From assembly GCA_007126415.1 (NCBI GenBank), contig SLBH01000379.1, positions 1 to 19,006 of the forward strand: 19,006 bases of DNA, written 5' to 3'. Positions within the stretch are counted from its first letter, which is position 1; the number at the start of each line of letters is the position of its first letter. Below, one piece after another: positions 6,771 through 14,685 of this stretch. Under the pieces are notes generated by a model. It searched no databases. It was not told the DNA's origin and saw only the letters and a list, made by a program, of their open reading frames with translations. Source of the stretch: Spirochaetales bacterium. Its GTDB lineage: Bacteria; Spirochaetota; Spirochaetia; DSM-27196; SLAA01. The position numbers and the translations under genes are program-made.

Positions 6771-8350
6771 TACGAGACCGATTCTTCCGATTGTTCGCCT
6801 TCGTCGTCGTCTTCAACCTGCTCGATTTGCTCGAGCGTGACGGGTTCGGTGTCGAGCACCTCCACGCCCTCGGCGGTGATTCTTGCGGGGTAAAGCTCAA
6901 GAGTGCGCACGATTTGGTCGGCGGTCTGGTTCGTGGTTTTCTCGAAGTGATACGCGCGCGTGCCGGTTACCACACCGTTGGCGTTCATCTGTTTCAGCTG
7001 CAGCACCGGGCGGTCGAGCTCGAACATCGCGAACCCGCCCGATATTTCCTCGCCCTCGTCGCGCATCGTAAACCTCGGGCTGGAAAAGAAGAGCTCGAGG
7101 CCGGCGTCGTTCCGGTAGAGGCCGCTCGGGAGGTCGTCGGTTAAGCGGGCGGCCGAGCGTTGTTCGTTTAGCAGCCGCCGTTGCAGCGAATCGGTCAGCC
7201 GACGATAACTGCCGTCCCATTGATCGCTACCGTCTACGTTGATCAGAACTTCATCGATTCCGGTGGCGGTCAGCGATACTTGGCGACGTACGGTCGAGAT
7301 CGATTCGTTTTCGAGGTTCAGGCGCAGCCCGGGGCCGGAGCGGTGCAGGGTCTTGTGCGAGTTTTCCCAGGAGAACGACTCTTGGCGATCTCCGCGATAG
7401 AACACGATGCTGCTGCGAACCGGATCGAAGAACACCAGCTCGTCGACCTCGGACTCGGAGCCGCTCGAGCGAAACCACGGCCCTCGCAGGAAACGCCGAA
7501 ACTCCGACACATCGCCGTCGTAGAGCTCCCGCAGTTGTGCTTCCTCCATCTCTTTGCCCGGGATGCTCTCGCGTTGCGCCTCAACGTATTGTTCTTCGTC
7601 CGGATGATAGCGATACGCGATTCGTATAAGTCCGCGCTCGTCGTCGGCGTCCTCGTCGCGGGAGTAGACGTAGATCGGAAAGCCGCTGCCGCTGCTCTGC
7701 ATGCTGTAGTAGGCCTCGCTGCGCTCTTGTTCGTCTATCTCGATGTTCGCGTCGGTTGAAACCGAGAGGATCGAGCGATAGTACAAACTCACGCCGCCCG
7801 GAGGCTGCGTGCTTTGAAACACATCGAGGGTTTGTTCTCCGGCGTTGTTGGTGCCGAACGCAATAATCTCGGGATCGTGGTCGCCGGTGAGGTCGGCGGT
7901 GTACAACGCAAAGGTTCGCACGTTGTTGGCTCCGGTTTCGCCTTCCCAGGCAACGCGATAGGTGTTGCGTACCGAGTCGAACTCCGCTACCAGGACGCGG
8001 ATTCGGTCTCCGGGATCGTCGCGACGCTTGAAGGCTATGATCTGCTCGTCGTTCTGGTCGCGGTTTAGGTTGGTCTCCTCCACCTGCGTCAGGAGATACT
8101 CTCCCGAAAGCGGAACGCGCGGTTGCAGCTCTTCATCGGCGTCGCGCAGCGTTATGGTGTGCTCCGAGGCTGCGTCGGAAAGCCTGATGCCGTCTCCGGC
8201 CTCGGGGACGATAAAGCGCGTGCCGTCGCCCGGCCGTGAGGCCGAGGCGGCCTGTGCGGAATGGTCCGGGCGCATCACGATAAGAACGATCACCACGATC
8301 GTGAGCACAACTGAACCAATTACGATAAGCACTCGACGAAAATCGATCAT
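6770..8350 (-). CDS. Membrane-anchored beta-rich protein with FG-GAP-like motifs, unknown function
   Basis: This 526-aa protein has an N-terminal membrane helix (about residues 7-27) and a large extracytoplasmic part. Two calcium-loop-like motifs of FG-GAP/VCBS type are visible near 90-150: NLNRDQNDEQIIAF and DLTGDHDPEIIAFG. The middle is rich in short beta-strand patterns. A C-terminal block (SGLYRNDAGLELFF ... YHFEKT) looks like a lipocalin-type or small beta barrel, followed by a very acidic tail. ATG 8350 is preferred; a TTG at 8368 would lie inside the predicted promoter. It has no HExxH. The barrel plus spirochaete-like context recalls pallilysin-related adhesins of treponemes, but this is a weak guess. 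The gene stands alone, convergent with the folE2 operon and divergent from purB. Confidence 0.75.
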   Translation of the reverse strand: MIDFRRVLIVIGSVVLTIVVIVLIVMRPDHSAQAASASRPGDGTRFIVPEAGDGIRLSDAASEHTITLRDADEELQPRVPLSGEYLLTQVEETNLNRDQNDEQIIAFKRRDDPGDRIRVLVAEFDSVRNTYRVAWEGETGANNVRTFALYTADLTGDHDPEIIAFGTNNAGEQTLDVFQSTQPPGGVSLYYRSILSVSTDANIEIDEQERSEAYYSMQSSGSGFPIYVYSRDEDADDERGLIRIAYRYHPDEEQYVEAQRESIPGKEMEEAQLRELYDGDVSEFRRFLRGPWFRSSGSESEVDELVFFDPVRSSIVFYRGDRQESFSWENSHKTLHRSGPGLRLNLENESISTVRRQVSLTATGIDEVLINVDGSDQWDGSYRRLTDSLQRRLLNEQRSAARLTDDLPSGLYRNDAGLELFFSSPRFTMRDEGEEISGGFAMFELDRPVLQLKQMNANGVVTGTRAYHFEKTTNQTADQIVRTLELYPARITAEGVEVLDTEPVTLEQIEQVEDDDEGEQSEESVS

Positions 8351-8361
8351 GCGGCTATTAT
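8333..8361 (+). promoter_or_regulatory. Candidate promoter for the purB-guaB-purA-guaA operon
   Basis: TCGACG (8333-8338, four of six matches to the -35 consensus), a 17-bp spacer and TATTAT (8356-8361, five of six matches to the -10 consensus) point toward purB. The -10 box overlaps the divergent promoter's -10 box on the other strand, so the two promoters probably compete. Predicted transcription start is near 8368, with AGGGA (8389-8393) as the purB ribosome binding site. Confidence 0.38.
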
Positions 8362-8385
8362 CTCTCAAACACGTCAGTTTTTCAA
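8357..8385 (-). promoter_or_regulatory. Sigma-70-type promoter for the minus-strand anchored protein
   Basis: Read on the minus strand, TTGAAA (8380-8385) is followed by a 17-bp spacer and GATAAT (8357-8362). Both boxes match consensus at five of six positions. The first base 7 nt past the -10 box is the A of ATG 8350, so transcription is predicted to start at or within a base or two of the start codon, giving a leaderless or nearly leaderless mRNA. The GAGAGA that could serve as a ribosome binding site lies upstream of the predicted start point. Confidence 0.55.
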
Positions 8386-8400
8386 CGTAGGGACTCGTTC

Positions 8401-9840
8401 ATGGAACACCGCAGCATTTTTCGCAATATCAGCCCACTGGACCACCGCTATCTGCAGTCAAACCGCGAGTTGTTTGAGCGCCTCGCGGAGTATCTTAGCG
8501 AGGAAGCTTCCGTGCGCTACTGCGCGCGTGTCGAGGCGGCGCTGCTGAAAACACACCTGGAGTTCGAGGGGCGTCTAAACGCCGACGCGGAGCGGGCGGC
8601 AGACGCGGCGGCGGAATCGCTCGATCCTTCCGAGGTCTACGCCGAGGAGGAACGCACGCAGCACAACATCCGAGCACTGGTGAATGTTATGCAGACGGCG
8701 CTTCCCGAGGAGCTGCAGCCGTACCTCCACCGTGCCGCCACCTCGGTTGATGTGCTCGATACCGCAGCCGCGTTGCGCTACCGCGACGCGGTCCGGCGGG
8801 TGCTGCTACCGGTTCTTCTCGAGGTAGAGTCGGAGCTCTGTCGCCTCGGCGAGGCCGAGGCCGAGACGCCGCAGGTTGGGCGTACGCACGGCCGGCACGC
8901 GGTGCCGATAACCTTTGGGTTTGCGGTAGCCGAGTATGTGGCGCGGCTCGGGAAGTCTATTGAAGCGCTCGAGCGGCTCAGCCGCGACCTGCGCGGGAAG
9001 CTCTCGGGTGCGGTCGGCGCGTACAACGCGCTCTCGATGCTCTACCCCGACCCGCCGGCGTTTGAGCGCGCGCATCTCGAGCGTCTCGGGATTGCCCCGA
9101 GCGAGTACGCGACGCAGATCGTGGAGCCGGAGTACCTGCTTCGGGTTCAGCTCGAGATCTCAAACGCGTTCGGGATCATCGCAAATCTTGCCGACGATCT
9201 TCGACATCTGCAGCGCTCCGAGATCGATGAAGTGCGCGAGCAGTTCGGCTCAACCCAGGTGGGATCGTCCACGATGCCCCAGAAGCGAAATCCATGGAAC
9301 TGCGAGCACATCAAGAGCCTCTGGAAGGCTTTCGCGCCGCGGGTGGTGAGCTTTCAGCTCGACCAGATCTCTGAGCACCAGCGCGACCTCTCGAACTCAG
9401 CAAGCGGACGCTTCGTCGGTGAGTTCATCGCCGGTGCGGTGGCGGCCGCCGAGCGCATGCGGAAGGTGCTTGCCGGGCTTCAGGTAGACCGCGAGCGTAT
9501 GCTCGCCAACCTTCGCATGACCGGCGACCTGGTGCTCGCCGAGCCCGCCTACATTTTGCTGTCGGCCGCCGGACGGGCCGACGCACACGAGATTGTGCGA
9601 AAAGCGACGGTCGCCGGCGAGGCCGACCGTCGCTCGGTGCTCGAGGTTCTTAAAACCGACACCGAGTTATGGCAGGCGCTGCGGCAGGAGCTCGAGCGGC
9701 GTAGCGGCCTCGATGCCGAGCGGTTTTTTTCATCGCCGGAGCTCTACAGCGGACAGGCCGCCCGGCGAGCGCGGGAGCTGAGCCGGCGGTATCGGGACGT
9801 GATTACGAAAACAAAGGAGGCCTTGGCCGATGAGTTTTGA
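8401..9840 (+). CDS. purB: Adenylosuccinate lyase
   Basis: PurB splits SAICAR to AICAR plus fumarate and adenylosuccinate to AMP plus fumarate, so it serves both IMP synthesis and the AMP branch. The 479-aa protein belongs to the fumarase/aspartase superfamily. It shows a QHNIRAL block, TSVDVLDT, GRTHGRHAVP with H163, and the signature GSSTMPQKRNP at residues 288-298 carrying the mobile-loop catalytic serine. EHQRDLSNSA follows, as in PurB. Length is at the upper end for the family (about 430-480). ATG 8401 has a modest ribosome binding site. The 3' end overlaps guaB by 11 bp. The superfamily signature is shared with argininosuccinate lyase and fumarase, but the gene context with guaB, purA and guaA makes PurB the clear choice. 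Confidence 0.92.
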   Translation: MEHRSIFRNISPLDHRYLQSNRELFERLAEYLSEEASVRYCARVEAALLKTHLEFEGRLNADAERAADAAAESLDPSEVYAEEERTQHNIRALVNVMQTALPEELQPYLHRAATSVDVLDTAAALRYRDAVRRVLLPVLLEVESELCRLGEAEAETPQVGRTHGRHAVPITFGFAVAEYVARLGKSIEALERLSRDLRGKLSGAVGAYNALSMLYPDPPAFERAHLERLGIAPSEYATQIVEPEYLLRVQLEISNAFGIIANLADDLRHLQRSEIDEVREQFGSTQVGSSTMPQKRNPWNCEHIKSLWKAFAPRVVSFQLDQISEHQRDLSNSASGRFVGEFIAGAVAAAERMRKVLAGLQVDRERMLANLRMTGDLVLAEPAYILLSAAGRADAHEIVRKATVAGEADRRSVLEVLKTDTELWQALRQELERRSGLDAERFFSSPELYSGQAARRARELSRRYRDVITKTKEALADEF

Positions 9841-11263
9841 GGAAACGCTGAGTTACGACGATGTGCTGTTGCTGCCGTCGTACTCGGAGGTGCTGCCGGA
9901 GCATATCGATCTCGGCGTACAACTGTTCGACGGAGTGCGTCTGAACGTACCGGTGCTTTCGGCGGCTATGGACACCGTAACCGAGCAGCAGATGGCGATC
10001 GGCCTAGCGCTGCAGGGCGGAGTAGGCGTTATCCATCGTAACTTAACGGTGGAGGAGCAAGCCCGCCAGGTGGCCGCGGTGAAGCGATATCTAAACTGGA
10101 TTATCGCCGCTCCGCTCACGGTTACCGAGGACCTTACGGTACGAGAGGTTTGGGAGGAGATGCAGGCCAACGAGGTTTCGGGGATGCCGGTTGTCCGAGG
10201 CAAGACCTTGGTCGGCATCATCACGAGCCGTGATATGCGCTTCTGCTCCGACCTGTCGCTTAAGGTGCGCGACGTGATGACCTCCGAGCTCGTGGTGGAG
10301 GTGGGCCGTCCCGACATCGCGAGCGCGCAGGAGAAGTTCAACACCTACAAGATCGAGAAGCTGCCGGTGGTAGACGAGGCGGGAGAACTCACCGGCCTTG
10401 TTACCGTCAAGGACATGGAGAAGCATCGCCAGTTTCCACGTGCGGCGGTAGATCAGCACGGGCGGCTGCTTGTCGGCGCGGCGGTGGCGCCGAGCGGGCT
10501 TGCCGAGAGAATGGACGCGTTGGCTGAGGCGCAGGTTGATTTCGTGGTGATGGACGCAGCGCACGGAGACTCAAAGAACGTCTTGGACGGAGTGCGCCAT
10601 ATCAAACGGCAGTACGATCTGCCGGTTATAGGCGGCAACATCGCAACCGCCGAAGGGGCCGAGCATCTTATAGACGCCGGCGCCGATGCGATCAAGGTCG
10701 GCGTTGGTCCGGGCTCAATCTGTACGACGCGCGTGGTGGCCGGCATCGGCGTCGCGCAGTTTTCGGCGGTCCGGAACGCGGCGAGCGTCGCCGCGCAGCG
10801 CGGTGTCCCGGTGATCGCGGACGGTGGTATCAAGTACTCAGGCGACGTCGCCAAGGCGCTCGCGGCGGGTGCGCACGCGGTGATGATCGGTAATCTGTTC
10901 GCCGGATTGCGAGAATCGCCCGGACGCGAGATCATCTTTGAAGGCCGGATCTTCAAGACGTACCGCGGGATGGGTTCGCTCGGCGCGATCAAGCAAGGCT
11001 CGGGCGACCGCTACCAGATGGCGCAAGGCGAAGAGCCGGTTCCTGAGGGCATCGAAGGACGCGTGCCGTACAAGGGCGAGCTTGCGCCGTTCCTGCACCA
11101 GCTCGTGGTAGGGGTAAAAAAAGGCATGGGGTACTGCGGGTGCGCGACGCTCGCCGAGCTTCGCTCGTACGAGAAGTTTGTGCGCGTTACCAGCGCCGGG
11201 CTAAAGGAAGGGCATGTGCATGACGTTGCAATCACCCAAGAGCCCCCGAACTACTCGCGCTAA
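9830..11263 (+). CDS. guaB: Inosine-5'-monophosphate dehydrogenase
   Basis: GuaB oxidises IMP to XMP with NAD+, the committed step of the GMP branch. The 477-aa protein has the N-terminal barrel start (LSYDDVLLLPSYSEVLP), a paired CBS insert at about residues 90-205 (MPVVRGKTLVGIITSRDMRF; KLPVVDEAGELTGLVTVKDMEK), and the active-site loop GPGSICTTRVVAG with catalytic C298. IADGGIKYSGD and MIGNLFAG bind phosphate; GMGSLGA and the flap R394-Y395 follow. CBS domains bind ATP/GTP and tune activity in characterised enzymes. AAAGGAGG lies just before ATG 9830, inside the end of purB. The stop codon sits in the loop of a small perfect hairpin, and purA follows after 39 bp. Confidence 0.96.
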   Translation: MSFEETLSYDDVLLLPSYSEVLPEHIDLGVQLFDGVRLNVPVLSAAMDTVTEQQMAIGLALQGGVGVIHRNLTVEEQARQVAAVKRYLNWIIAAPLTVTEDLTVREVWEEMQANEVSGMPVVRGKTLVGIITSRDMRFCSDLSLKVRDVMTSELVVEVGRPDIASAQEKFNTYKIEKLPVVDEAGELTGLVTVKDMEKHRQFPRAAVDQHGRLLVGAAVAPSGLAERMDALAEAQVDFVVMDAAHGDSKNVLDGVRHIKRQYDLPVIGGNIATAEGAEHLIDAGADAIKVGVGPGSICTTRVVAGIGVAQFSAVRNAASVAAQRGVPVIADGGIKYSGDVAKALAAGAHAVMIGNLFAGLRESPGREIIFEGRIFKTYRGMGSLGAIKQGSGDRYQMAQGEEPVPEGIEGRVPYKGELAPFLHQLVVGVKKGMGYCGCATLAELRSYEKFVRVTSAGLKEGHVHDVAITQEPPNYSR

Positions 11264-11284
11264 GCGCGAAACCGGTAGCACCGG
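11255..11284 (+). promoter_or_regulatory. Two tandem short hairpins between guaB and purA
   Basis: TCGCGC/GCGCGA (11255-11269) forms a perfect 6-bp stem whose three-base loop is the guaB stop codon TAA. CCGGT/ACCGG (11272-11284) forms a second perfect 5-bp stem with a three-base loop. No T-tract follows either, so an intrinsic terminator is unlikely. They could set mRNA stability, pausing or relative expression of the GMP-branch and AMP-branch genes. The purA ribosome binding site (GAGGAT) lies just downstream. Confidence 0.3.
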
Positions 11285-11302
11285 ACAAGAACCGAGGATG
11301 CA

Positions 11303-12529
11303 ATGAACGTAGTAGTGATCGGCGCCCAGTGGGGCGATGAAGGCAAAGGAAAAATTGTTGATTATCTGGCCGAGAACGCCGAGGTGGTGGTGCGGTTCTC
11401 GGGTGGGGCAAACGCGGGGCATACAATTGTGCACGCCGACCGCACCTACAAACTGCATTTGGTGCCGTCCGGCATCATATACCCAGCCACCGTGGCGGTG
11501 CTCGGCGCCGGGATGGTGATAGACCCGGCGGCGTTGTTCGCAGAGCTCGAGACGCTCGAGGAGCAGGGCGTGTCCTGGGAGGGCCGCGTGTTGATCTCCG
11601 ACCGCGCTCACCTCGTGGTGCCGCGCTACCGCGAGCTCGATGTGGAGCAAGACCGCTCGCGGATGCAGCCGATCGGGACTACCGGGCGCGGCATCGGCGT
11701 CGCGTACTCTATGAAGGCGGCGCGCGACGGTATTCGGCTGATAGACCTGTACGACGAAGACCGCTACGCACGGCTGCGCCCCGAAGACCGCGAGTTTCTC
11801 GAACAGTACCGCGAGCGCCTTCGCCCTATGGTTACCGACCTCGCGATCTATATGCACCACGCGCGCGGGCGGCGCGTAGTACTCGAGGGGGCGCAGGGGG
11901 CGCTGCTCGATCTCGACCACGGCACCTACCCGTTTGTGTCCTCGGGGTACTCGGCTGCCGGGGGTGCGGCGCTCGGCGCCGCGATCGGCCCGCGCGCGAT
12001 AGATCACGTGTTGGGCGTTTTCAAGGCCTACACCACCCGTGTCGGTAACGGACCGTTTCCCACCGAGTTCGACCCCGAACGTGACGGCGAGCTCGGAAAC
12101 CAGATCCGTGAGATCGGGCGCGAGTACGGTGTTACCACCGGGCGTGCACGCCGCTGCGGCTATCTCGATCTCGTTGCGCTACGCTACACCTGCCGGATCT
12201 GTTCGATCGACGCGCTCGCCCTCACACATCTCGACGTGTACGACGGGTTCGATGAGATTAAACTCTGCGTGGGGTACGAACTCGGCGAGGAGACCCTTGA
12301 TAGCTTTCCGGCTTCGATCTCGGCATTAGAACAGGCGAGACCTGTTACCAAGCGTTTCCCGGGCTGGAAGAGCTCGCTGAACGGCATCTCACGCTTCGAA
12401 GAACTCCCGAAGGAAGCACAGGACTACATCGCGTTTATCGAACGGTTCGTAGAGGTGCCGGTCGAGATCGTATCGGTCGGCTCGGAGCGTGAAAGCACGA
12501 TACTGAGAAAGGATCAATGGATACGATAG
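11303..12529 (+). CDS. purA: Adenylosuccinate synthetase
   Basis: PurA joins IMP and aspartate using GTP to make adenylosuccinate, the first step of the AMP branch. The 408-aa protein has GAQWGDEGKGK at residues 7-17 with catalytic D12, GGANAGHT with H40, IGTTGRGIG (IMP/aspartate loop), EGAQGALLDLDHGTYPF, YTTRVGNGPFPTE and GVTTGRARRCGYLD. It is about 25 residues shorter than the E. coli enzyme. In the C-terminal guanine-binding segment the usual VGxGPxR reads VSVGSER, replacing the proline by serine. Another variant position is SSGYSAAGG, where SSN-x-x-AGG is usual. ATG 11303 follows GAGGAT. The 3' end overlaps guaA by 13 bp, placing both IMP-branch pathways in the same transcript. Confidence 0.95.
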   Translation: MNVVVIGAQWGDEGKGKIVDYLAENAEVVVRFSGGANAGHTIVHADRTYKLHLVPSGIIYPATVAVLGAGMVIDPAALFAELETLEEQGVSWEGRVLISDRAHLVVPRYRELDVEQDRSRMQPIGTTGRGIGVAYSMKAARDGIRLIDLYDEDRYARLRPEDREFLEQYRERLRPMVTDLAIYMHHARGRRVVLEGAQGALLDLDHGTYPFVSSGYSAAGGAALGAAIGPRAIDHVLGVFKAYTTRVGNGPFPTEFDPERDGELGNQIREIGREYGVTTGRARRCGYLDLVALRYTCRICSIDALALTHLDVYDGFDEIKLCVGYELGEETLDSFPASISALEQARPVTKRFPGWKSSLNGISRFEELPKEAQDYIAFIERFVEVPVEIVSVGSERESTILRKDQWIR

Positions 12530-14067
12530 CGATACTCGATTTCGGAAGCCAGACGACGCAGCTCATTGCTCGGCGCATTCGTGAGCTCGGCGTGTACAGC
12601 GAGATTTTTCCGGGCACGGTAGCTGCGGGCAAGCTTCCGGGGGACGATTTGCGCGGCATTGTGCTGTCGGGCTCGCCGTGGTCGGTGCACGACGAGGACG
12701 CCGGCGCTCCGGATCCGGCGCTCTACGCCCTCGATGTCCCGATTCTCGGAATCTGCTACGGCTTGCAGCGGATGACCCATGACCTCGGCGGTGAGGTAGC
12801 GCGCACCGCAGGCCGTGAGTACGGGCGGGCGCGTCTGCAGTACGATCGTGAGCACCCGCTGTTCGCGCATATTCCGGAGGGGTCAATCGCCTGGATGAGC
12901 CATGGCGACAGCGTTCAAGCAGCGCCGGACGGCTGGAAGGTTGTGGCGCGATCCGAGTACGGCGCCCCCGCCTGCATCGCCGATTCAAGCCGGCGACGCG
13001 TCGGGATACAGTTTCACCCCGAGGTGAGTCACTGCGAGTACGGCATGCGGGTGCTTGAGAACTTTGTATTCGGTATCTGCGGTGCCGCTCGTAGTTGGAC
13101 CGTGGACGAGTACCTCGAGCAGGGAGTTCGCGAGATTCGCTCTACCGTGGGCTCCGAGCCGGTGGTGCTGCTGATCTCAGGGGGCGTGGATTCCTCGGTA
13201 GTCGCGGCGTTGCTTCTCAAGGCGCTACCGGCCGAGCAGGTGTACTTGATCTACGTGGATACCGGTCTCATGCGCCGCGATGAAACGGCCGAGGTGGAGC
13301 ACGCGTTGCGCGCTTTCGGAGCACGGCATCTGAGCGTGATAGACGCCTCGGAGGAGTTCCTCGGTGAGCTCGCCGGGGTGGGAGACCCTGAGGAGAAGCG
13401 CCGCATCATTGGGGATCTGTTCATGACGGTTCAACAGCGCGAGGTGGAGTCGCGCGTGCCCGGCACGTATTTCTTGGCGCAGGGCACCTTGTATACCGAC
13501 ATGATAGAATCCGGCAAAGGCGTCGGCGGGCACGCGAAGGTGATCAAGTCGCACCACAACGTTCGCTCGCCGCTGGTGGAGCAGAAGCGCGCCGAGGGAC
13601 GAATTGTGGAGCCGCTCGCGCACCTCTACAAAGACGAGGTGCGTAAGCTCGGGGCGGCTCTCGGGCTGCCGGCCTCTACAATCGGCCGGCATCCGTTCCC
13701 GGGCCCGGGGCTCGCCGTTCGCATCCTCGGTGAGGTGTCGGCCGAGAAGTGCGATATCCTGCGCGCCGCCGACGCAATATACATTGAAGAGCTGCGCGCC
13801 CGTGGTTTGTACGATAAGATCTGGCAGGCGTTCGCGGTATTGCTGCCGATTCGCGCAGTGGGGGTTGCGGGCGACGCGCGCGAGTACGGGTATGTCGTTG
13901 CGTTACGCGCGGTGCACTCGATCGACGGAATGACCGCCGACGTCTATCCGTTCGAGTCGCACGACATCCTCGAGATCTCGGCGCGCATCACGAACGAGGT
14001 GCCCGCAGTGGGCAGGGTAGTATACGATGTCTCGAGCAAGCCGCCTGCTACAATCGAGTGGGAGTGA
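12517..14067 (+). CDS. guaA: GMP synthase (glutamine-hydrolysing)
   Basis: GuaA aminates XMP to GMP with glutamine and ATP. The 516-aa protein has the class I amidotransferase triad C80 (GICYGLQ), H167 and E169 (QFHPEVSH). The PP-loop is SGGVDSS at residues 221-227 in the ATP pyrophosphatase domain. The dimerisation/XMP-binding C-terminus contains HHNVRSPL, HPFPGPGLAVRILGEV and the terminal KPPATIEWE typical of GuaA. ATG 12517 is preceded by GAAAGGATC and lies 13 bp inside purA. Length (about 510-525) is standard and both half-sites look intact. A 96-bp region with repeats and a possible promoter follows. Confidence 0.97.
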   Translation: MDTIAILDFGSQTTQLIARRIRELGVYSEIFPGTVAAGKLPGDDLRGIVLSGSPWSVHDEDAGAPDPALYALDVPILGICYGLQRMTHDLGGEVARTAGREYGRARLQYDREHPLFAHIPEGSIAWMSHGDSVQAAPDGWKVVARSEYGAPACIADSSRRRVGIQFHPEVSHCEYGMRVLENFVFGICGAARSWTVDEYLEQGVREIRSTVGSEPVVLLISGGVDSSVVAALLLKALPAEQVYLIYVDTGLMRRDETAEVEHALRAFGARHLSVIDASEEFLGELAGVGDPEEKRRIIGDLFMTVQQREVESRVPGTYFLAQGTLYTDMIESGKGVGGHAKVIKSHHNVRSPLVEQKRAEGRIVEPLAHLYKDEVRKLGAALGLPASTIGRHPFPGPGLAVRILGEVSAEKCDILRAADAIYIEELRARGLYDKIWQAFAVLLPIRAVGVAGDAREYGYVVALRAVHSIDGMTADVYPFESHDILEISARITNEVPAVGRVVYDVSSKPPATIEWE

Positions 14068-14079
14068 GCACCGTTTCGG

Positions 14080-14129
14080 TCGGTAGCCGCTTCGTTCGGT
14101 AGCCGTATGTCCGCGATCGTGATACACTG
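14080..14129 (+). promoter_or_regulatory. Direct repeat and extended -10 upstream of the 164-aa gene
   Basis: TCGGTAGCCG occurs at 14080-14089 and again at 14096-14105, a 16-bp period. Downstream, TGATACACT (14121-14129) fits an extended -10 box (TG-N-TACACT) without a convincing -35. CCGCGAT also recurs at 14111 and 14131. Taken together this suggests the gene after guaA has its own promoter, possibly with a two-site operator. Confidence 0.35.
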
Positions 14130-14163
14130 CCCGCGATACGAAAACGCGGCCGGGAGGAGTAGT

Positions 14164-14658
14164 ATGCAGTTGAGTCTGGGCGAATGGGACGCGGTCCTGC
14201 AGACGGCAAAGGTGCTCAAGGTGGCGTATGAGCCCACCGAAGGCAGCGCACAGGAAGACAGGTCGCAGGAGCAGCCGGCTCAGCAGGATCATACCAAGGG
14301 CCATCGCCTTGCACACGCGGTTGTGATCGCCGCACGCCTCATTATGCACGAAGTTCAAGCCGGTCTGGAGCGTGCGCGAGACTCGCACGGGTTAAACGCG
14401 CCGCCCGACACCATGGTTGAGATCGAGGGCCTGCACGTCGAGGACCTTACCGGACTGATGGCGCTATTCCTCGAGAACGCTGAGGACATCAGTCGGCGTG
14501 TCTCTACCGAGGATGTGCTCGGCGCCGGCTCCGGCGGCGAGTATCGCGCGGCACACCTGAGAAACGAGATCGTGATGCGCAGTCTCGAGCATCTTCAACA
14601 CGAGCTTGCAAAGATACTGAAGCGGCTCGGGCAGCCGGTACCCGGAGCCGTAGGGTAG
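14164..14658 (+). CDS. Hypothetical protein, mostly helical, unknown function
   Basis: This 164-aa protein starts at ATG 14164, preceded by the strong ribosome binding site GGGAGGAGT. An in-frame ATG at 14107 would add 19 residues but lacks such a site and would include the putative promoter. It has no signal peptide or membrane helix. Residues about 28-48 are Gln/Glu/Ser-rich and probably disordered; the rest is predicted by eye to be amphipathic helices (HRLAHAVVIAARLIMHEV; NEIVMRSLEHLQHELAKIL). I recognise no family. It follows guaA by 96 bp in the same direction and could be co-transcribed or separate. A purine-related role is possible only by position. Confidence 0.65.
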   Translation: MQLSLGEWDAVLQTAKVLKVAYEPTEGSAQEDRSQEQPAQQDHTKGHRLAHAVVIAARLIMHEVQAGLERARDSHGLNAPPDTMVEIEGLHVEDLTGLMALFLENAEDISRRVSTEDVLGAGSGGEYRAAHLRNEIVMRSLEHLQHELAKILKRLGQPVPGAVG

Positions 14659-14668
14659 GCGGGTAGGC

Positions 14669-14685
14669 GGGCCGCTAATCGGCCC
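14669..14685. terminator. Possible hairpin between convergent genes
   Basis: GGGCCG (14669-14674) and CGGCCC (14680-14685) form a perfect 6-bp stem around CTAAT, in the 16-bp gap and the first bases of the convergent reductase gene. It is symmetric, so it could act on both strands. No T-tract is present. Just upstream, GGGTAGGC occurs twice in tandem (14653-14668), overlapping the plus-gene stop codon. Confidence 0.35.

Noticed and set aside
6656..7144. Plus-strand frame at the end of the SPOR gene and into the convergent gene
   Set aside because: It crosses two coding regions in another frame and has no family resemblance.
14653..14671. Possible G-quadruplex in the GGGTAGGC repeats
   Set aside because: Only three runs of three G are present, one short of a canonical quadruplex.
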